From Muriiphilus sp048268845 (GTDB lineage Bacteria; Pseudomonadota; Alphaproteobacteria; Rhodobacterales; Rhodobacteraceae): a DNA stretch of 64,000 nucleotides. Below the pieces are notes generated by a model. The model ran no database searches and was not told the DNA's origin. It worked only from the letters and a program-made list of their open reading frames with translations. Both the position numbers and the translations under genes were made by a program. Shown here piece by piece: positions 36,823 to 46,510 of this stretch. The first letter of the stretch is position 1. Every line of letters starts with the position of its first letter. The stretch lies in NCBI GenBank assembly GCA_048268845.1, contig JBLWUQ010000011.1:34135-98134 (forward strand). The letters run 5' to 3'.

Positions 36823-37518
36823 ATGCTGACCCGCAAACAGCTCGATCTCCTGGCATTCATCCACAAACGGGTGCAGCGCGACGGCGTGCCGCCCTCGTTC
36901 GACGAGATGAAGGAGGCGCTGGATCTGCGCTCGAAATCCGGCATCCACCGGCTGATCACCGCGCTCGAGGAACGCGGCTTCATCCGCCGGCTGGCGCACC
37001 GCGCCCGCGCCATCGAGATCATCAAGCTGCCCGAGGCGCTGGACCCCTCCGGCCGCGCCGGGTTCGAGCCGCGGGTGATCGACGGCGACCGCCCCGACAA
37101 CACTCCGCCCGCAGCGATTCCGATCGGTGCCGCCCCGGCGCTGGACCTGCCGCTTCTGGGCCGCATCGCCGCCGGCGCCCCGATCGAGACGATCGAGGAT
37201 GGCGACAGCCAGATCACCGTGCCCGGCTCGATGGTCGGCAAGGGCCCGCATTATGCGCTTGAGGTCAAAGGCGATTCGATGATCGACGCCGGGATCAACT
37301 CGGGCGACGTGGTGATCATCCGCGAAACCTCGCACGCCGATAACGGCGACATCGTGGTGGCGCAGGTCGACGGTTATGAGGCCACCTTGAAGCGGTTTCG
37401 CAAATCCGGCGACATGATCATGCTCGAAGCCGCCAACCCGGCATATGAAACCCGGCTGCTGCGTGTCGGTCAGGTCAAGGTGCAGGGCAAGCTGGTGGGG
37501 CTGATCCGCAGCTATTAG
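36823..37518 (+). CDS. lexA: LexA repressor
   Basis: LexA represses SOS genes until it cuts itself with RecA help. The 231-residue protein has the winged-helix DNA-binding domain (residues 1-65, MLTRKQLDLLAFIHKR, with KSGIHRLITALEERGFI as recognition helix and wing). The Ala117-Gly118 cleavage site (RIAAGAP), Ser152 (GDSM) and Lys190 (TLKRF) form the self-cleavage machinery. GGAGG lies nine bases before ATG 36823. Its own promoter carries a triple GAAC SOS box, so it autoregulates. Confidence 0.97.
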   Translation: MLTRKQLDLLAFIHKRVQRDGVPPSFDEMKEALDLRSKSGIHRLITALEERGFIRRLAHRARAIEIIKLPEALDPSGRAGFEPRVIDGDRPDNTPPAAIPIGAAPALDLPLLGRIAAGAPIETIEDGDSQITVPGSMVGKGPHYALEVKGDSMIDAGINSGDVVIIRETSHADNGDIVVAQVDGYEATLKRFRKSGDMIMLEAANPAYETRLLRVGQVKVQGKLVGLIRSY

Positions 37519-37524
37519 GCGCGC

Positions 37525-39570
37525 CTATCGCCGCGTCCAGGGGCGCTGTCCCGAGATGTCCGCTTCGGTCGTCACCCGCACCCCGTCACCCTCGACGTAG
37601 AGCGCCAGCGCGCCGGTCGACGCCAGCCGGAGCGTGTCATAGAGCGCACAGCCGGGCGGCGGCTCCGGCACCTCGGCGGACACGATCACGATGTCCGCCG
37701 CGTCACAGGCGGCCGCGACCCGCTCCGCCGCGCCGCGCCCGGTCAGATGCATGAGCCGCACCTCGCCCAGCACGAACACGTCATCGTCACCCCGCCTGCG
37801 GCCATGCGCGACCGGTTGCGGCACCGGATCGCCGTCATTCTCGAGCCAGCTTGCCGCAGCAAACCCATCGCCCCGCTCCTTCGACAGGGCGCGGCCCGCT
37901 TGCGTCATCACCCCGACCAGCCCGCCGCCCGGCGACACCAGCACGTCCGGCCGCGTGGTATCCGACCAGATCGCAAAGCCCAGCACCAGCGGCGCCAGCG
38001 CGATCAGCCGCCAACGCCCGGTCGCCAGCACCGCCGCCAATCCGCCAATCGTGATCAACCCCAACACCACCGACGCCGGGCTCGGCACATGGCCAACCGC
38101 ACCGTCCAGCCCGGCAACCCGCTCGGCCACCGTCAAAATCCACGCGATCGGCCAGCGGATCAGGCTCAGCGCCACCCAGGCAAGTCCGACCGGCGCCAGC
38201 ACCGCCGCCAGAACCGCGCCGGGCATCACCAGCGCGCCCATCACCGGCACTGCCAGCAGGTTTGCCACCAGCCCGAAATGCGACACCTGGTTGAAATGCG
38301 CCGCGCCATAGGGTGCGGTCGCCAGCCCGGCCACGGCGGACGAGATCACCACCGCCGAGACGGGGCGCAGCAGGCGCGGCAGGCGTGGCCCCTGCCAGTC
38401 GCGCATCCAGCCGAACACCGCGACCAGCGCGGTGGTGGCGGCGAACGACATCTGGAAACCGGGTTCTGCCAGCGCCTCGGGCTGCACCACCATCAGAAGC
38501 AGCGCCGCCACCGCCACCGCGCGCAATGTCAGCGCGCGCCGGTCCAAGAGCACCGCGCCGAACATCACCGCGACCATGACGAAGGCGCGTTCGGTGGCGA
38601 CGTTTCCGCCCGACAGCGCCAGATAGAACGCCCCCGCCTGCAACGCGCCGACCGCGGCGATCTTGCGGATCGGATAGCGCGCGGCAAAGCCCGGAATCAG
38701 CGCCATCGCGTAACGCAGCGAGGCAAAGACAAAGCCGGTGAGCAGCCCCATGTGCAGCCCCGAAATCGCCAGAAGATGCGCGAGGTTCGAGCCGCGCAGC
38801 GCCGCCAGTGTCTGCGCCGCGATGCCGGTCCGGTCGCCGGTCAGGATCGCGGCGGCGAACGCCCCTTCCTCGCCCGGCACCGTGGCCTGCACCCAGCCCG
38901 CGATTCGCGCCCTGAGGCGGCTGATCACCAGCCCGCCCAGCCCGGTTTGCGCCGGCTCCAGCATCAGCGCCGGGGCGCGGGTATAACCGACCGCACCGAT
39001 CCGGTCGAACCAGGCCATGCGACGAAAGTCGAACCCGCCGGGCTCGACCGGCCCTTCCGGCGCGCCAAGAAACGCGGTCATCGCAATGCGCTGGCCCGGT
39101 TCCGGCGTCAGATAGCCCTGCGCCCCGTGGAGCGACACCCTGACCCTCACCGGCAACTCATCGGGCCGCACACGTTCCAATCGCACCCGATCGAGCGTCA
39201 GCCGCACCGCCTCGGAGGTCGAGCGGTCAATCGTCACGATCCGCCCCTCGACCGGGCCGTAGTAACGAAAACCCAGCACCGGCCCGCGCATCGTTTCGGT
39301 GCGCAAGCCACTGACAAGGACGCCGCCCAGCACCAGCGCCAACCCGAAGGCGAGGCTGGCCAGCCCGGTATACCGCGTCGGCCAGAACCTGACGCCAAGC
39401 GCGGTCAGCGCCAGCGCACCCAGCCCGACCAGCGCCCAGGCCACCGCGCCCGGCTCGACCGGCAGGCGGAAATAGGCGGCGATGCCGCTGCCAAGGCAGA
39501 CCGGCGCGAACAGCAAGAGCCGGCCGCGCAGCCGCTCCAGCCGCCCCGAGATCAGCGCCAGCCGGCTCAC
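37525..39570 (-). CDS. comEC: ComEC/Rec2-family DNA uptake channel protein
   Basis: ComEC carries single-stranded DNA across the inner membrane in natural transformation. The 681-residue protein has an N-terminal DUF4131/OB-like region (about 80-190), then the Competence domain with many helices (LRGSNLAHLLAISGLHMGLL near 265-284). The C-terminal part lacks an HxHxDH metallo-beta-lactamase site, so the nuclease domain is absent or degenerate. I start at GTG 39570, with GGGAG nine bases upstream, rather than TTG 21 bases earlier. It is convergent with lexA (six-base gap) and divergent from gltX. Confidence 0.88.
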   Translation of the reverse strand: MSRLALISGRLERLRGRLLLFAPVCLGSGIAAYFRLPVEPGAVAWALVGLGALALTALGVRFWPTRYTGLASLAFGLALVLGGVLVSGLRTETMRGPVLGFRYYGPVEGRIVTIDRSTSEAVRLTLDRVRLERVRPDELPVRVRVSLHGAQGYLTPEPGQRIAMTAFLGAPEGPVEPGGFDFRRMAWFDRIGAVGYTRAPALMLEPAQTGLGGLVISRLRARIAGWVQATVPGEEGAFAAAILTGDRTGIAAQTLAALRGSNLAHLLAISGLHMGLLTGFVFASLRYAMALIPGFAARYPIRKIAAVGALQAGAFYLALSGGNVATERAFVMVAVMFGAVLLDRRALTLRAVAVAALLLMVVQPEALAEPGFQMSFAATTALVAVFGWMRDWQGPRLPRLLRPVSAVVISSAVAGLATAPYGAAHFNQVSHFGLVANLLAVPVMGALVMPGAVLAAVLAPVGLAWVALSLIRWPIAWILTVAERVAGLDGAVGHVPSPASVVLGLITIGGLAAVLATGRWRLIALAPLVLGFAIWSDTTRPDVLVSPGGGLVGVMTQAGRALSKERGDGFAAASWLENDGDPVPQPVAHGRRRGDDDVFVLGEVRLMHLTGRGAAERVAAACDAADIVIVSAEVPEPPPGCALYDTLRLASTGALALYVEGDGVRVTTEADISGQRPWTRR

Positions 39571-39647
39571 CCTTGTTCTCTCCCTTGGCAAGGTCTAGAC
39601 CTTCGCCACTCTCACCCGAACGTGGTTTCCAAAAGGTTAACGCGCCC

Positions 39648-41060
39648 ATGACTTCGCAGCAGACCACCCCGGTCGTGACCCGTTTCGCCCCTTCGCCGAC
39701 CGGCTTTCTGCATATCGGCGGGGCGCGCACGGCGCTGTTCAACTGGCTCTATGCCCGCGGGCGCGGCGGCAGGTTCCTGCTGCGCATCGAAGACACCGAC
39801 CGGGCGCGCTCGACCCCCGAGGCGACAGCGGCGATCATCGAGGGGCTGAAGTGGCTCGGCCTCGACCATGACGGCGAGGTGATCAGCCAGTTCGCGCGCG
39901 CCGAGCGTCACGCCGAAGTGGCGCATGAGATGCTGGCGCGCGGCCATGCCTACAAGTGTTTCGCCTCTCAGGACGAGATCGCCGCCTTTCGCGAGGAGGC
40001 CCGCGAGGCTGGCCGCTCGACGCTCTATCAAAGCCCGTGGCGTGACGCCGACCCCGCGACCCATCCCGTTGCGCCCTACGTGATCCGCCTCAAGGCGCCG
40101 CGCGACGGCGAGACGGTGATCAAGGACCGGGTGCAGGGCGATGTGACGATCCGCAACGATCAGCTCGACGACATGATTTGTTTACGATCCGATGGTATAC
40201 CTACCTACATGCTCGCTGTCGTGGTCGACGATCACGACATGGGCGTCACGCATGTCATCCGGGGGGACGACCACCTGAACAACGCCGCGCGCCAGATGCT
40301 CGTGTATCAGGCGATGGGCTGGGATGTGCCGGTCTGGGCGCATATCCCGCTGATCCACGGGCCTGACGGCAAGAAGCTGTCGAAACGCCACGGCGCGCTT
40401 GGCGTCGAGGATTACCGCGCGATGGGCTATCCGGCCCCGGCGCTGCGCAACTACCTGGCCCGGCTGGGCTGGAGCCACGGCGACGACGAGGTCTTCACCG
40501 ACGCCGAGGCACAGGCCTGGTTCGACCTCGGCGGCATCGGCAAGGGCGCGGCCCGGTTCGACTTCAAGAAGCTCGACCATATCTCGGGCAAGCACATCGC
40601 AATGACCGAGGATGCGGCCCTGGTTTCGCAGGTGCAGGATTACCTCGCGGCAGCGGGACAGCCGCTTCTGACCGACACCGGACGCGACGCATTGGCGCGG
40701 GCGCTGCCGCTGGTCAAGCCAAGCGCCAAGACCCTGCCGCAACTGCTGGAAAAGGCGCATTTCATCCTTGCGGAACGACCGATCCAGCCGGACGAGAAGG
40801 CAGCAGCCGCGCTCGATGATGTATCCCGTCGTATACTCAAAGAATTGACGCCGCGTTTGCAAACTGCTAGCTGGAACCGCGAAGATTTGGAGAGTGTGCT
40901 GAACACTCTGGCCGAAGCTCATGACACGTCATTTGGCAAACTCGCCGCGCCGCTCAGGGCGGCGCTTGCCGGCAGGGCTGCGAGCCCCAGCGTGTTCGAC
41001 ATGATGCTGCTGCTCGGCCGCGAAGAAACCATGGCGCGGCTCAACGACGCCGCAGCCTAG
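39648..41060 (+). CDS. gltX: Glutamyl-tRNA synthetase
   Basis: GltX charges tRNA-Glu. The 470-residue protein starts at ATG 39648. It has the class I motifs FAPSPTGFLHIGGARTALF (HIGH-like HIGG) and KKLSKRHG (KMSKS-like), then the helical anticodon domain. Two stretches, about 40173-40217 and 40815-40942, use codons that are rare in this genome (TTA, ATA, CGA, ATT, TGT, CAA) and have locally low GC, while the protein stays conserved. This may mark recombination or selected slow translation. gltA follows 46 bases later. Confidence 0.95.
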   Translation: MTSQQTTPVVTRFAPSPTGFLHIGGARTALFNWLYARGRGGRFLLRIEDTDRARSTPEATAAIIEGLKWLGLDHDGEVISQFARAERHAEVAHEMLARGHAYKCFASQDEIAAFREEAREAGRSTLYQSPWRDADPATHPVAPYVIRLKAPRDGETVIKDRVQGDVTIRNDQLDDMICLRSDGIPTYMLAVVVDDHDMGVTHVIRGDDHLNNAARQMLVYQAMGWDVPVWAHIPLIHGPDGKKLSKRHGALGVEDYRAMGYPAPALRNYLARLGWSHGDDEVFTDAEAQAWFDLGGIGKGAARFDFKKLDHISGKHIAMTEDAALVSQVQDYLAAAGQPLLTDTGRDALARALPLVKPSAKTLPQLLEKAHFILAERPIQPDEKAAAALDDVSRRILKELTPRLQTASWNREDLESVLNTLAEAHDTSFGKLAAPLRAALAGRAASPSVFDMMLLLGREETMARLNDAAA

Positions 41061-41106
41061 CCCGCCCGGTCGACCCGACCGGCAGGCCACAACGAAAGGG
41101 ACACGC

Positions 41107-42402
41107 ATGGCGAACCAGACGGGAACGGCAAAGCTCAGTTTCAGCGGCAAGGAACTCGAACTGCCGATCTACTCCCCTACCGCCGGACCCGATGTGATCG
41201 ACATCACGCGGCTTTACGCGATGGGCGACGTGTTCACCCACGACCCCGGCTTCACCTCGACCTCGGCCTGTGAAAGCGCCATCACCTTCATCGACGGCGA
41301 CAAAGGCGAGCTTCTGTATCGCGGCTATCCGATCGACCAGCTGGCCGAGAAGTCGCATTACCTCGAGGTCTGTTTCCTGCTTCTCTACGGCCACCTGCCG
41401 ACCGCGCAGGAACTGGAAGACTTCGAAATGCGCGTGACCCGTCACACGATGGTGCATGAGCAGATCACCAAGTTCTTCTCGGGCTACCGGCGCGACGCGC
41501 ACCCGATGGCCACCATGGTCGGCGTCGTCGGCGCGCTGTCGGCATTCTACCACGACAGCCTCGACATCAACGACCCCTGGCAGCGCGAGGTCGCGGCGGT
41601 CCGGATGATCGCCAAGGTGCCGACGATCACCGCGATGGCCTACAAGTATTCGATCGGCCAGCCCTTCATCTATCCGAAGAACTCGCTCGATTACGCGTCG
41701 AACTTTCTCTACATGTGCTTTGCGGTCCCGTCCGAGGATTACGAGGTCAACCCGATCCTGGCCCGCGCGATGGACCGGATCTTCACGCTCCACGCCGACC
41801 ACGAACAGAACGCCTCGACCTCGACGGTGCGGCTGGCGGGGTCATCGGGCGCCAATCCCTTCGCCTGCATCGCCGCCGGCATCGCCTGCCTCTGGGGCCC
41901 GGCGCATGGTGGGGCCAACCAGGCCAGCCTCGAGATGCTGCGCGAGATCGGGACAGTCGACCGTATCCCCGAATACATCGCCCGCGCCAAGGACAAGGAC
42001 GACCCGTTCCGGCTGATGGGCTTCGGCCACCGGGTCTACAAGAACTTCGACCCGCGCGCCAAGGTGATGAAGGAAAGCGCCGACGAGGTGCTGGGCCTGC
42101 TGGGGATCGAGAACAACGAAACCCTGAAAGTCGCCAAGGAGCTTGAGCGGATCGCGCTCGAGGATGACTATTTCATCTCGAAAAAGCTCTATCCCAACGT
42201 CGACTTCTACTCCGGCATCATCCTCGAGGCGATGGGCTTCCCGACCTCGATGTTCACGCCGATCTTTGCGCTGTCGCGCACCGTCGGCTGGATCTCGCAG
42301 TGGCGTGAAATGCTGGGCGACCCGGCACAGAAGATCGGCCGCCCGCGCCAGCTCTACACCGGCGCGACCCGGCGCGACTATATCGACGTCGAAGATCGCT
42401 GA
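41107..42402 (+). CDS. gltA: Citrate synthase
   Basis: GltA condenses acetyl-CoA and oxaloacetate. The 431-residue type II citrate synthase has HADHEQNASTSTVRLAGSSG with the active-site His, LWGPAHGGANQASLEML with the second His, and GFGHRVYKNFDPRAK. AAAGGGA lies seven bases upstream of ATG 41107. It is the second gene after gltX and is followed by a clear intrinsic terminator at 42428-42453. Confidence 0.97.
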   Translation: MANQTGTAKLSFSGKELELPIYSPTAGPDVIDITRLYAMGDVFTHDPGFTSTSACESAITFIDGDKGELLYRGYPIDQLAEKSHYLEVCFLLLYGHLPTAQELEDFEMRVTRHTMVHEQITKFFSGYRRDAHPMATMVGVVGALSAFYHDSLDINDPWQREVAAVRMIAKVPTITAMAYKYSIGQPFIYPKNSLDYASNFLYMCFAVPSEDYEVNPILARAMDRIFTLHADHEQNASTSTVRLAGSSGANPFACIAAGIACLWGPAHGGANQASLEMLREIGTVDRIPEYIARAKDKDDPFRLMGFGHRVYKNFDPRAKVMKESADEVLGLLGIENNETLKVAKELERIALEDDYFISKKLYPNVDFYSGIILEAMGFPTSMFTPIFALSRTVGWISQWREMLGDPAQKIGRPRQLYTGATRRDYIDVEDR

Positions 42403-42427
42403 GGCCGGGTTCCACCCTGACATGCAC

Positions 42428-42453
42428 AAGGCCGCCCATCGGGCGGCCTTTTT
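42428..42453 (+). terminator. Intrinsic terminator of gltA
   Basis: AAGGCCGCCC (42428-42437) pairs perfectly with GGGCGGCCTT (42441-42450) around ATC, followed by TTT. It begins 26 bases after the gltA stop. Confidence 0.88.
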
Positions 42454-42487
42454 GCTTGCGCGACACAGGCACGAAACCCGCCTCGTC

Positions 42488-42560
42488 CTTCATCTTGGCT
42501 CAACTACTCCGGGGGAAGTTCAATTCGCACCGCGAATTGAACGCGGGGGCAGAGCCCCCG
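42488..42560 (+). repeat. Dispersed intergenic repeat, copy D, with two hairpins
   Basis: The core (42488-42509) reads CTTCATCTTGG, CTCAAC, TACTC. Two perfect stems follow: GTTCAATTCGC (42518-42528) with GCGAATTGAAC (42532-42542) around ACC, and CGGGGGC (42544-42550) with GCCCCCG (42554-42560) around AGA. The element separates the convergent gltA and enoyl-CoA hydratase genes, so it may also act as a terminator for the latter. Confidence 0.8.
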
Positions 42561-42575
42561 ATACCCGGCCCGCCC

Positions 42576-43352
42576 CTAACGCCCCTCGAACTTCGCCGGG
42601 CGCTTTTCCAGAAACGCCACCACGCCTTCCCTGAAGTCGCGCGAGCGTGCCGCCTCGCCCTGCAACCTGGCCTCGAGCGCAAGCTGGGCGCCGTAGGAAT
42701 TGTCGTGCGATGCGCGCAGCGCCTGTTTCGTCGCGGCGAAGGCGGCGGTCGGACCGCTTGCCAGATAGGCCGCCCGCGCCTGCCATGTGGCGGCGAAATC
42801 CGCGTCGTCCACCGCCTCCCAGATCATGCCCCAGTCGGCGGCCTGCTCGGCGTCGATCTTGTCGGCAAAGAGCGAGGCCCCCATGGCGCGTGCCAGCCCG
42901 ATCGTGCGGGGAAGGACATGGGTTCCGCCCGCGTCGGGGATCAGCCCGATCTTCGTGAAGGCCTGCAGGAAATAGGCCGAACGCGCCGCGATCACCACGT
43001 CGGCGGCCAGCGCGAGGTTGGCACCCGCCCCGGCGGCAGCCCCGTTCACCGCCGCGATCACCGGCACCGGCGCCTCGGCGATGGCGCGCAGGATCGGCTC
43101 GTATTCGTCGCGCAGCACGCGTTCCAGATCGACATGCGCGGCGTCGACCGGATCGCCCAGGTCCTGCCCCGAGCAGAACGCCCGTCCCTCGCCGGTCAGC
43201 ACGATCACCCGCGCCTTGCCCGCCGCCGACGTCACCGCGTCGGCCAGTTCGGCGCGCATCTGGGTGTTGAGCGCATTCATCCGGTCGGGCCGGTTCAGCG
43301 TGATCACCGCCACCCCGTCCTCGAGTTCGGAACGTATCGTCTGGTAGTTCAT
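42576..43352 (-). CDS. Enoyl-CoA hydratase/isomerase family protein
   Basis: The 258-residue crotonase-fold protein starts at ATG 43352, with GGAGG five bases upstream. It has the oxyanion-hole segments GRAFCSGQDLGD near 62-73 and NGAAAGAGANLALAAD near 106-121, and the region KIGLIPDAGGTHVLPR where the catalytic acid often lies. It resembles PaaG-type isomerases (2-(1,2-epoxy)-phenylacetyl-CoA isomerase) more than classic hydratases, but no phenylacetate genes are nearby, so the substrate is unknown. Confidence 0.88.
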   Translation of the reverse strand: MNYQTIRSELEDGVAVITLNRPDRMNALNTQMRAELADAVTSAAGKARVIVLTGEGRAFCSGQDLGDPVDAAHVDLERVLRDEYEPILRAIAEAPVPVIAAVNGAAAGAGANLALAADVVIAARSAYFLQAFTKIGLIPDAGGTHVLPRTIGLARAMGASLFADKIDAEQAADWGMIWEAVDDADFAATWQARAAYLASGPTAAFAATKQALRASHDNSYGAQLALEARLQGEAARSRDFREGVVAFLEKRPAKFEGR

Positions 43353-43431
43353 CCGGCCCTCCGCCAATCGCGTTTGGCGCACCCTAGCGGTTTGGCCATG
43401 GAAGAAAAGCCGGACGCGCCGTCACCTCACG

Positions 43432-43881
43432 TCAGTCCCGCATCAACTCGGACAACCGCGCCTCTTCGTCGGAGGTCAGCCGGGCATCGGGCTCGCCCGC
43501 CTTCGAGCGGCCGCGCAGATAGACCCCGGCCCCGAGCGCCGCGATCAGGAACAGCGCAGGCCCGGCCCACCACAGCAGGATGTTGGCGCCGTCCGGCGTC
43601 GGCTTCATCAGCACGTATTCGCCATAGCGATCAACCAGATAGGCGGTCACCTCGTCGTTGCTGTCGCCCGCCAGCAGCCGTTCGCGCACCAGCAGGCGCA
43701 TGTCGCGGGCGATGTCGGCGTTGGACTCGTCGATATTCTCGCCCCGGCAGACGACGCAGCGCAGGCCCGCCGAGATGTCGCGCGCCCGCGTCTCGAGCGC
43801 CGGGTCGTCCAGCACCTCGTCGGGGTTCACCGCCAGCGCGGGTGCTGCGATGAGCGCAAGGATCAGGGCGAGGCGCTTCAT
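43432..43881 (-). CDS. ccmH: Cytochrome c maturation protein CcmH
   Basis: CcmH (CycL) reduces apocytochrome c thiols before heme attachment. The 149-residue protein has a signal peptide (about 1-17), the LRCVVC thiol motif at about 40-45 (LRCVVCRGENIDESNADIA), and a C-terminal membrane helix (ILLWWAGPALFLIAALGAGVYL). ATGA overlaps the ccmF stop, so it is coupled to ccmF upstream. The separate ccmE gene lies at 48983, apart from this pair. Confidence 0.95.
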   Translation of the reverse strand: MKRLALILALIAAPALAVNPDEVLDDPALETRARDISAGLRCVVCRGENIDESNADIARDMRLLVRERLLAGDSNDEVTAYLVDRYGEYVLMKPTPDGANILLWWAGPALFLIAALGAGVYLRGRSKAGEPDARLTSDEEARLSELMRD

Positions 43882-45854
43882 TCCGCCGGCACTCCGCCCA
43901 CGACGGGCGCCTTCGCGGCACCGGCGGCGACGCGGTAGCGCCGGTCCGACAGGCTCAGTGTGCCGCCCAGTGCCATCAGCAGCGAGCCGGCCCAGATCCA
44001 GTTGGCGAAGGGCTTGATGAAGGTGCGCACGGCCCAGCCGCCGCCGTCCTGCGGATCGCCGATCACCAGATAGAGGTCGCGCCAGAAGCCGTTGGCGATG
44101 GCCGCCTCGGTGGTCGGCATCGACTGCACCGGATAGACGCGCTTTTCGGGCCTGAGCGCCGCCACCAGCACGCCATCCTTGCGCACTTCCATCAGCCCGA
44201 CGGTCGAGAAGTAGTTCGGCCCCTCCTCGCGCGTCACATCGGCCAGCGTCACCTCGTAGCCCGCGACCTCGAAGGTCTCACCGACCTGGGCGACGCGGAT
44301 ATCCTCGACCTGCCAGGCCATCAGCCCGGCGATGCCCATGAACGTCACCCCCAGCCCGGCATGGGCCGTCACCCGGCCCCAGTCGGCGCGCGGCACCCGC
44401 GTGACCCGGCCAAGCCGCGCGAAAAGGCTGCCTGCGCCAAGGCGGCGATAGATGTCCGTCGCCGCACCAGATACCAGCCAGACGCCCAACAGGAAGCCGA
44501 CCGGGCCAAGGATCGTGCGTTCGCTCTGGATCGTCCAGACGAGGAAGAAGGTGAGCACCGCCAGCACCATCGCGGGCACCAGCGATTTCAGCACCCGCCC
44601 GAGGCGCGCGCGTTTCCACGGCAGCATCGCGCCGATCGGCAGGATGATCGCGATCGCGACCATGAAGGGGGTGAATGCCGCCTCGAAGAACGGCGCGCCC
44701 ACCGACAGCTTGCGGTCAAAGAACATCTCGGCCACCAACGGCCACATCGTGCCGATGAAGACCACGAAGGACGACACCGCCAGAAGGATGTTGTTGACCA
44801 CCAATGCGCTTTCGCGGCTGACCATGCTGAACACGCCCTTGGCCTCGAGCGCATTGGCGCGGAAGGCATAGAGCACCAGTGCTCCGCCGGTGAAAAACAG
44901 CAATATCAACAGGATGAAGATGCCCCGCGACGGGTCCGAGGCAAAGCTGTGCACCGAGGTGATGATGCCCGAGCGCACGATGAACGTCCCGATCAGCGAA
45001 AACCCGAAGGCGAGGATGGCCAGCAGGACGGTCCAGCTTTTCAACGCCTCGCGCTTTTCGACCACGATGGCCGAATGAAGCAGCGCAGCGGCGAACAGCC
45101 AGGGCATGAACGACGCGTTCTCGACCGGGTCCCAGAACCAGAACCCGCCCCAGCCCAGCTCGTAATAGGCCCACCAGGACCCCAGCGCGATGCCGATGGT
45201 CAGAAAGACCCAGGCCGCCAGCGTCCATGGCCGCACCCAGCGCGCCCATGCGGCATCGACCCGGCCCTCGATCAGTGCGGCGACGGCAAACGAGAACGCC
45301 ATGCTCAGCCCGACATAGCCGAGGTAGAGGAACGGCGGATGGAACGCGAGGCCGGGGTCCTGAAGCAAGGGGTTCAGGTCCTGCCCGTCGAACGGCGGCC
45401 GCGCAAGGCGCAGGAACGGGTTGGAGGTGAACAGGATGAACGCGAGGAAGGCGAGGCTGATCGCGCTCTGCACCGACAGCACGCGGGCGCGCAGCCGTGG
45501 CGGCAGGCCTGCGCCGAACGCCGCCGCCGTTGCCCCGAACAAGGTCAGGATCAACACCCAGAGCAGCATCGAGCCCTCGTGGTTGCCCCAGACGCCGGAG
45601 ATCTTGTAGAGCATCGGTTTCGCCGAATGCGAGTTCGCCCAGACCAGCCGGAGCGAGAAATCCGAGGTCACGAAGGCCCAGGTCAGCGCAGCGAAGGCGG
45701 CACCGGTAAAGAAGAATTGCAGGAGCGCAGCCGGGGCCGCCACGGCCATCCAGCCGGTCCAGCCCTTCTGTGCCCCGATCATCGGCACCACCGTCTGCAC
45801 GATGGCAACCCCAAGCGCCAGGATCAGCGCGACATGTCCAAGTTCAGCTATCAT
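43878..45854 (-). CDS. ccmF: Cytochrome c heme lyase subunit CcmF
   Basis: CcmF attaches heme to apocytochrome c together with CcmH and CcmI. The 658-residue protein has about 14 membrane helices and the tryptophan-rich heme motif LGWGGFWFWDPVEN near residues 230-243. ATG 45854 (MIAELGHVALIL) has no strong ribosome site. ccmH follows, coupled by four bases. In related bacteria ccmE often lies just upstream of ccmF; here a lysis cassette and two opposing envelope genes intervene. Confidence 0.95.
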   Translation of the reverse strand: MIAELGHVALILALGVAIVQTVVPMIGAQKGWTGWMAVAAPAALLQFFFTGAAFAALTWAFVTSDFSLRLVWANSHSAKPMLYKISGVWGNHEGSMLLWVLILTLFGATAAAFGAGLPPRLRARVLSVQSAISLAFLAFILFTSNPFLRLARPPFDGQDLNPLLQDPGLAFHPPFLYLGYVGLSMAFSFAVAALIEGRVDAAWARWVRPWTLAAWVFLTIGIALGSWWAYYELGWGGFWFWDPVENASFMPWLFAAALLHSAIVVEKREALKSWTVLLAILAFGFSLIGTFIVRSGIITSVHSFASDPSRGIFILLILLFFTGGALVLYAFRANALEAKGVFSMVSRESALVVNNILLAVSSFVVFIGTMWPLVAEMFFDRKLSVGAPFFEAAFTPFMVAIAIILPIGAMLPWKRARLGRVLKSLVPAMVLAVLTFFLVWTIQSERTILGPVGFLLGVWLVSGAATDIYRRLGAGSLFARLGRVTRVPRADWGRVTAHAGLGVTFMGIAGLMAWQVEDIRVAQVGETFEVAGYEVTLADVTREEGPNYFSTVGLMEVRKDGVLVAALRPEKRVYPVQSMPTTEAAIANGFWRDLYLVIGDPQDGGGWAVRTFIKPFANWIWAGSLLMALGGTLSLSDRRYRVAAGAAKAPVVGGVPAE

Positions 45855-46045
45855 GCGCGGACAATATGCCGGATCGCGGCCGGGGCCAATGCCATGCGCG
45901 CCGATGTCGCGGAAAAGTAATCGAGGCCCGGAGGGACGATCTTGTGTCGGATTTCCCACAGGGCACTGCATCTGACGCCGGTGTGATAGCGCGCCGCCAC
46001 AAAGCGTGCGATAATTCGCGCAATCGAGCAGGAGAACAAAAAACA

Positions 46046-46510
46046 ATGAACAAAAAGATGAAAACAATTCTGCTGGCCTCCGGGCTGGCAGTTGCGGCAT
46101 TGGCCCCGGCCCATGCCCAGGGCTTCGATGGCACCTATGCCGGTATCTATGCCGGTGTTTCGGTTTCCGGGGGCCCCGGATGGCTTGGTGGCGTCCAGGG
46201 CGGCTACAACTTCACCTTCGGTGGTGGCGCCCTTGCCGGGATCGAAGCCGATCTTGGCGTGACCAACGCCGGAACGGTGCTCGGCACGGCGGTCGGGCGG
46301 CTCGGCTATGCCTTCGGTTCGGACGCGATGATCTACGGCGCGGGCGGTGCGGGCACCGACGGGTCCATCACCTACTACCAGCTCGGCGCGGGTGCCGAGT
46401 TCAACGTGACCGACGATGTCTATCTGCGTGGCGGGGTCGACCGGCTCAAGCCCTTCTCGGGCGCGGCACCGGCATACCTTGGCAAGATCGGCGCCGGCTA
46501 CCGGTTCTGA
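46046..46510 (+). CDS. Small outer-membrane beta-barrel-like protein
   Basis: The 154-residue protein starts at ATG 46046, with AGGAG upstream at a rather long spacing; ATG 46058 is possible. A signal peptide (about 1-26, ending APAHAQ) precedes alternating strands: YAGIYAGVSVSGG, GGYNFTFGGG, LGTAVGRLGYAFG, YYQLGAGAEFNVTDDVYLRGGV, and a final GKIGAGYRF. The terminal Phe and repeated Gly-aromatic strands are typical of outer-membrane barrels of the OmpA/Opacity type. It is divergent from ccmF. The role is unknown. Confidence 0.8.
   Translation: MNKKMKTILLASGLAVAALAPAHAQGFDGTYAGIYAGVSVSGGPGWLGGVQGGYNFTFGGGALAGIEADLGVTNAGTVLGTAVGRLGYAFGSDAMIYGAGGAGTDGSITYYQLGAGAEFNVTDDVYLRGGVDRLKPFSGAAPAYLGKIGAGYRF

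Noticed and set aside
37747..39651. A 634-codon plus-strand frame opposite comEC
   Set aside because: Very rich in Arg, His and Gln, as expected from the reverse of a hydrophobic membrane gene; comEC explains the region.
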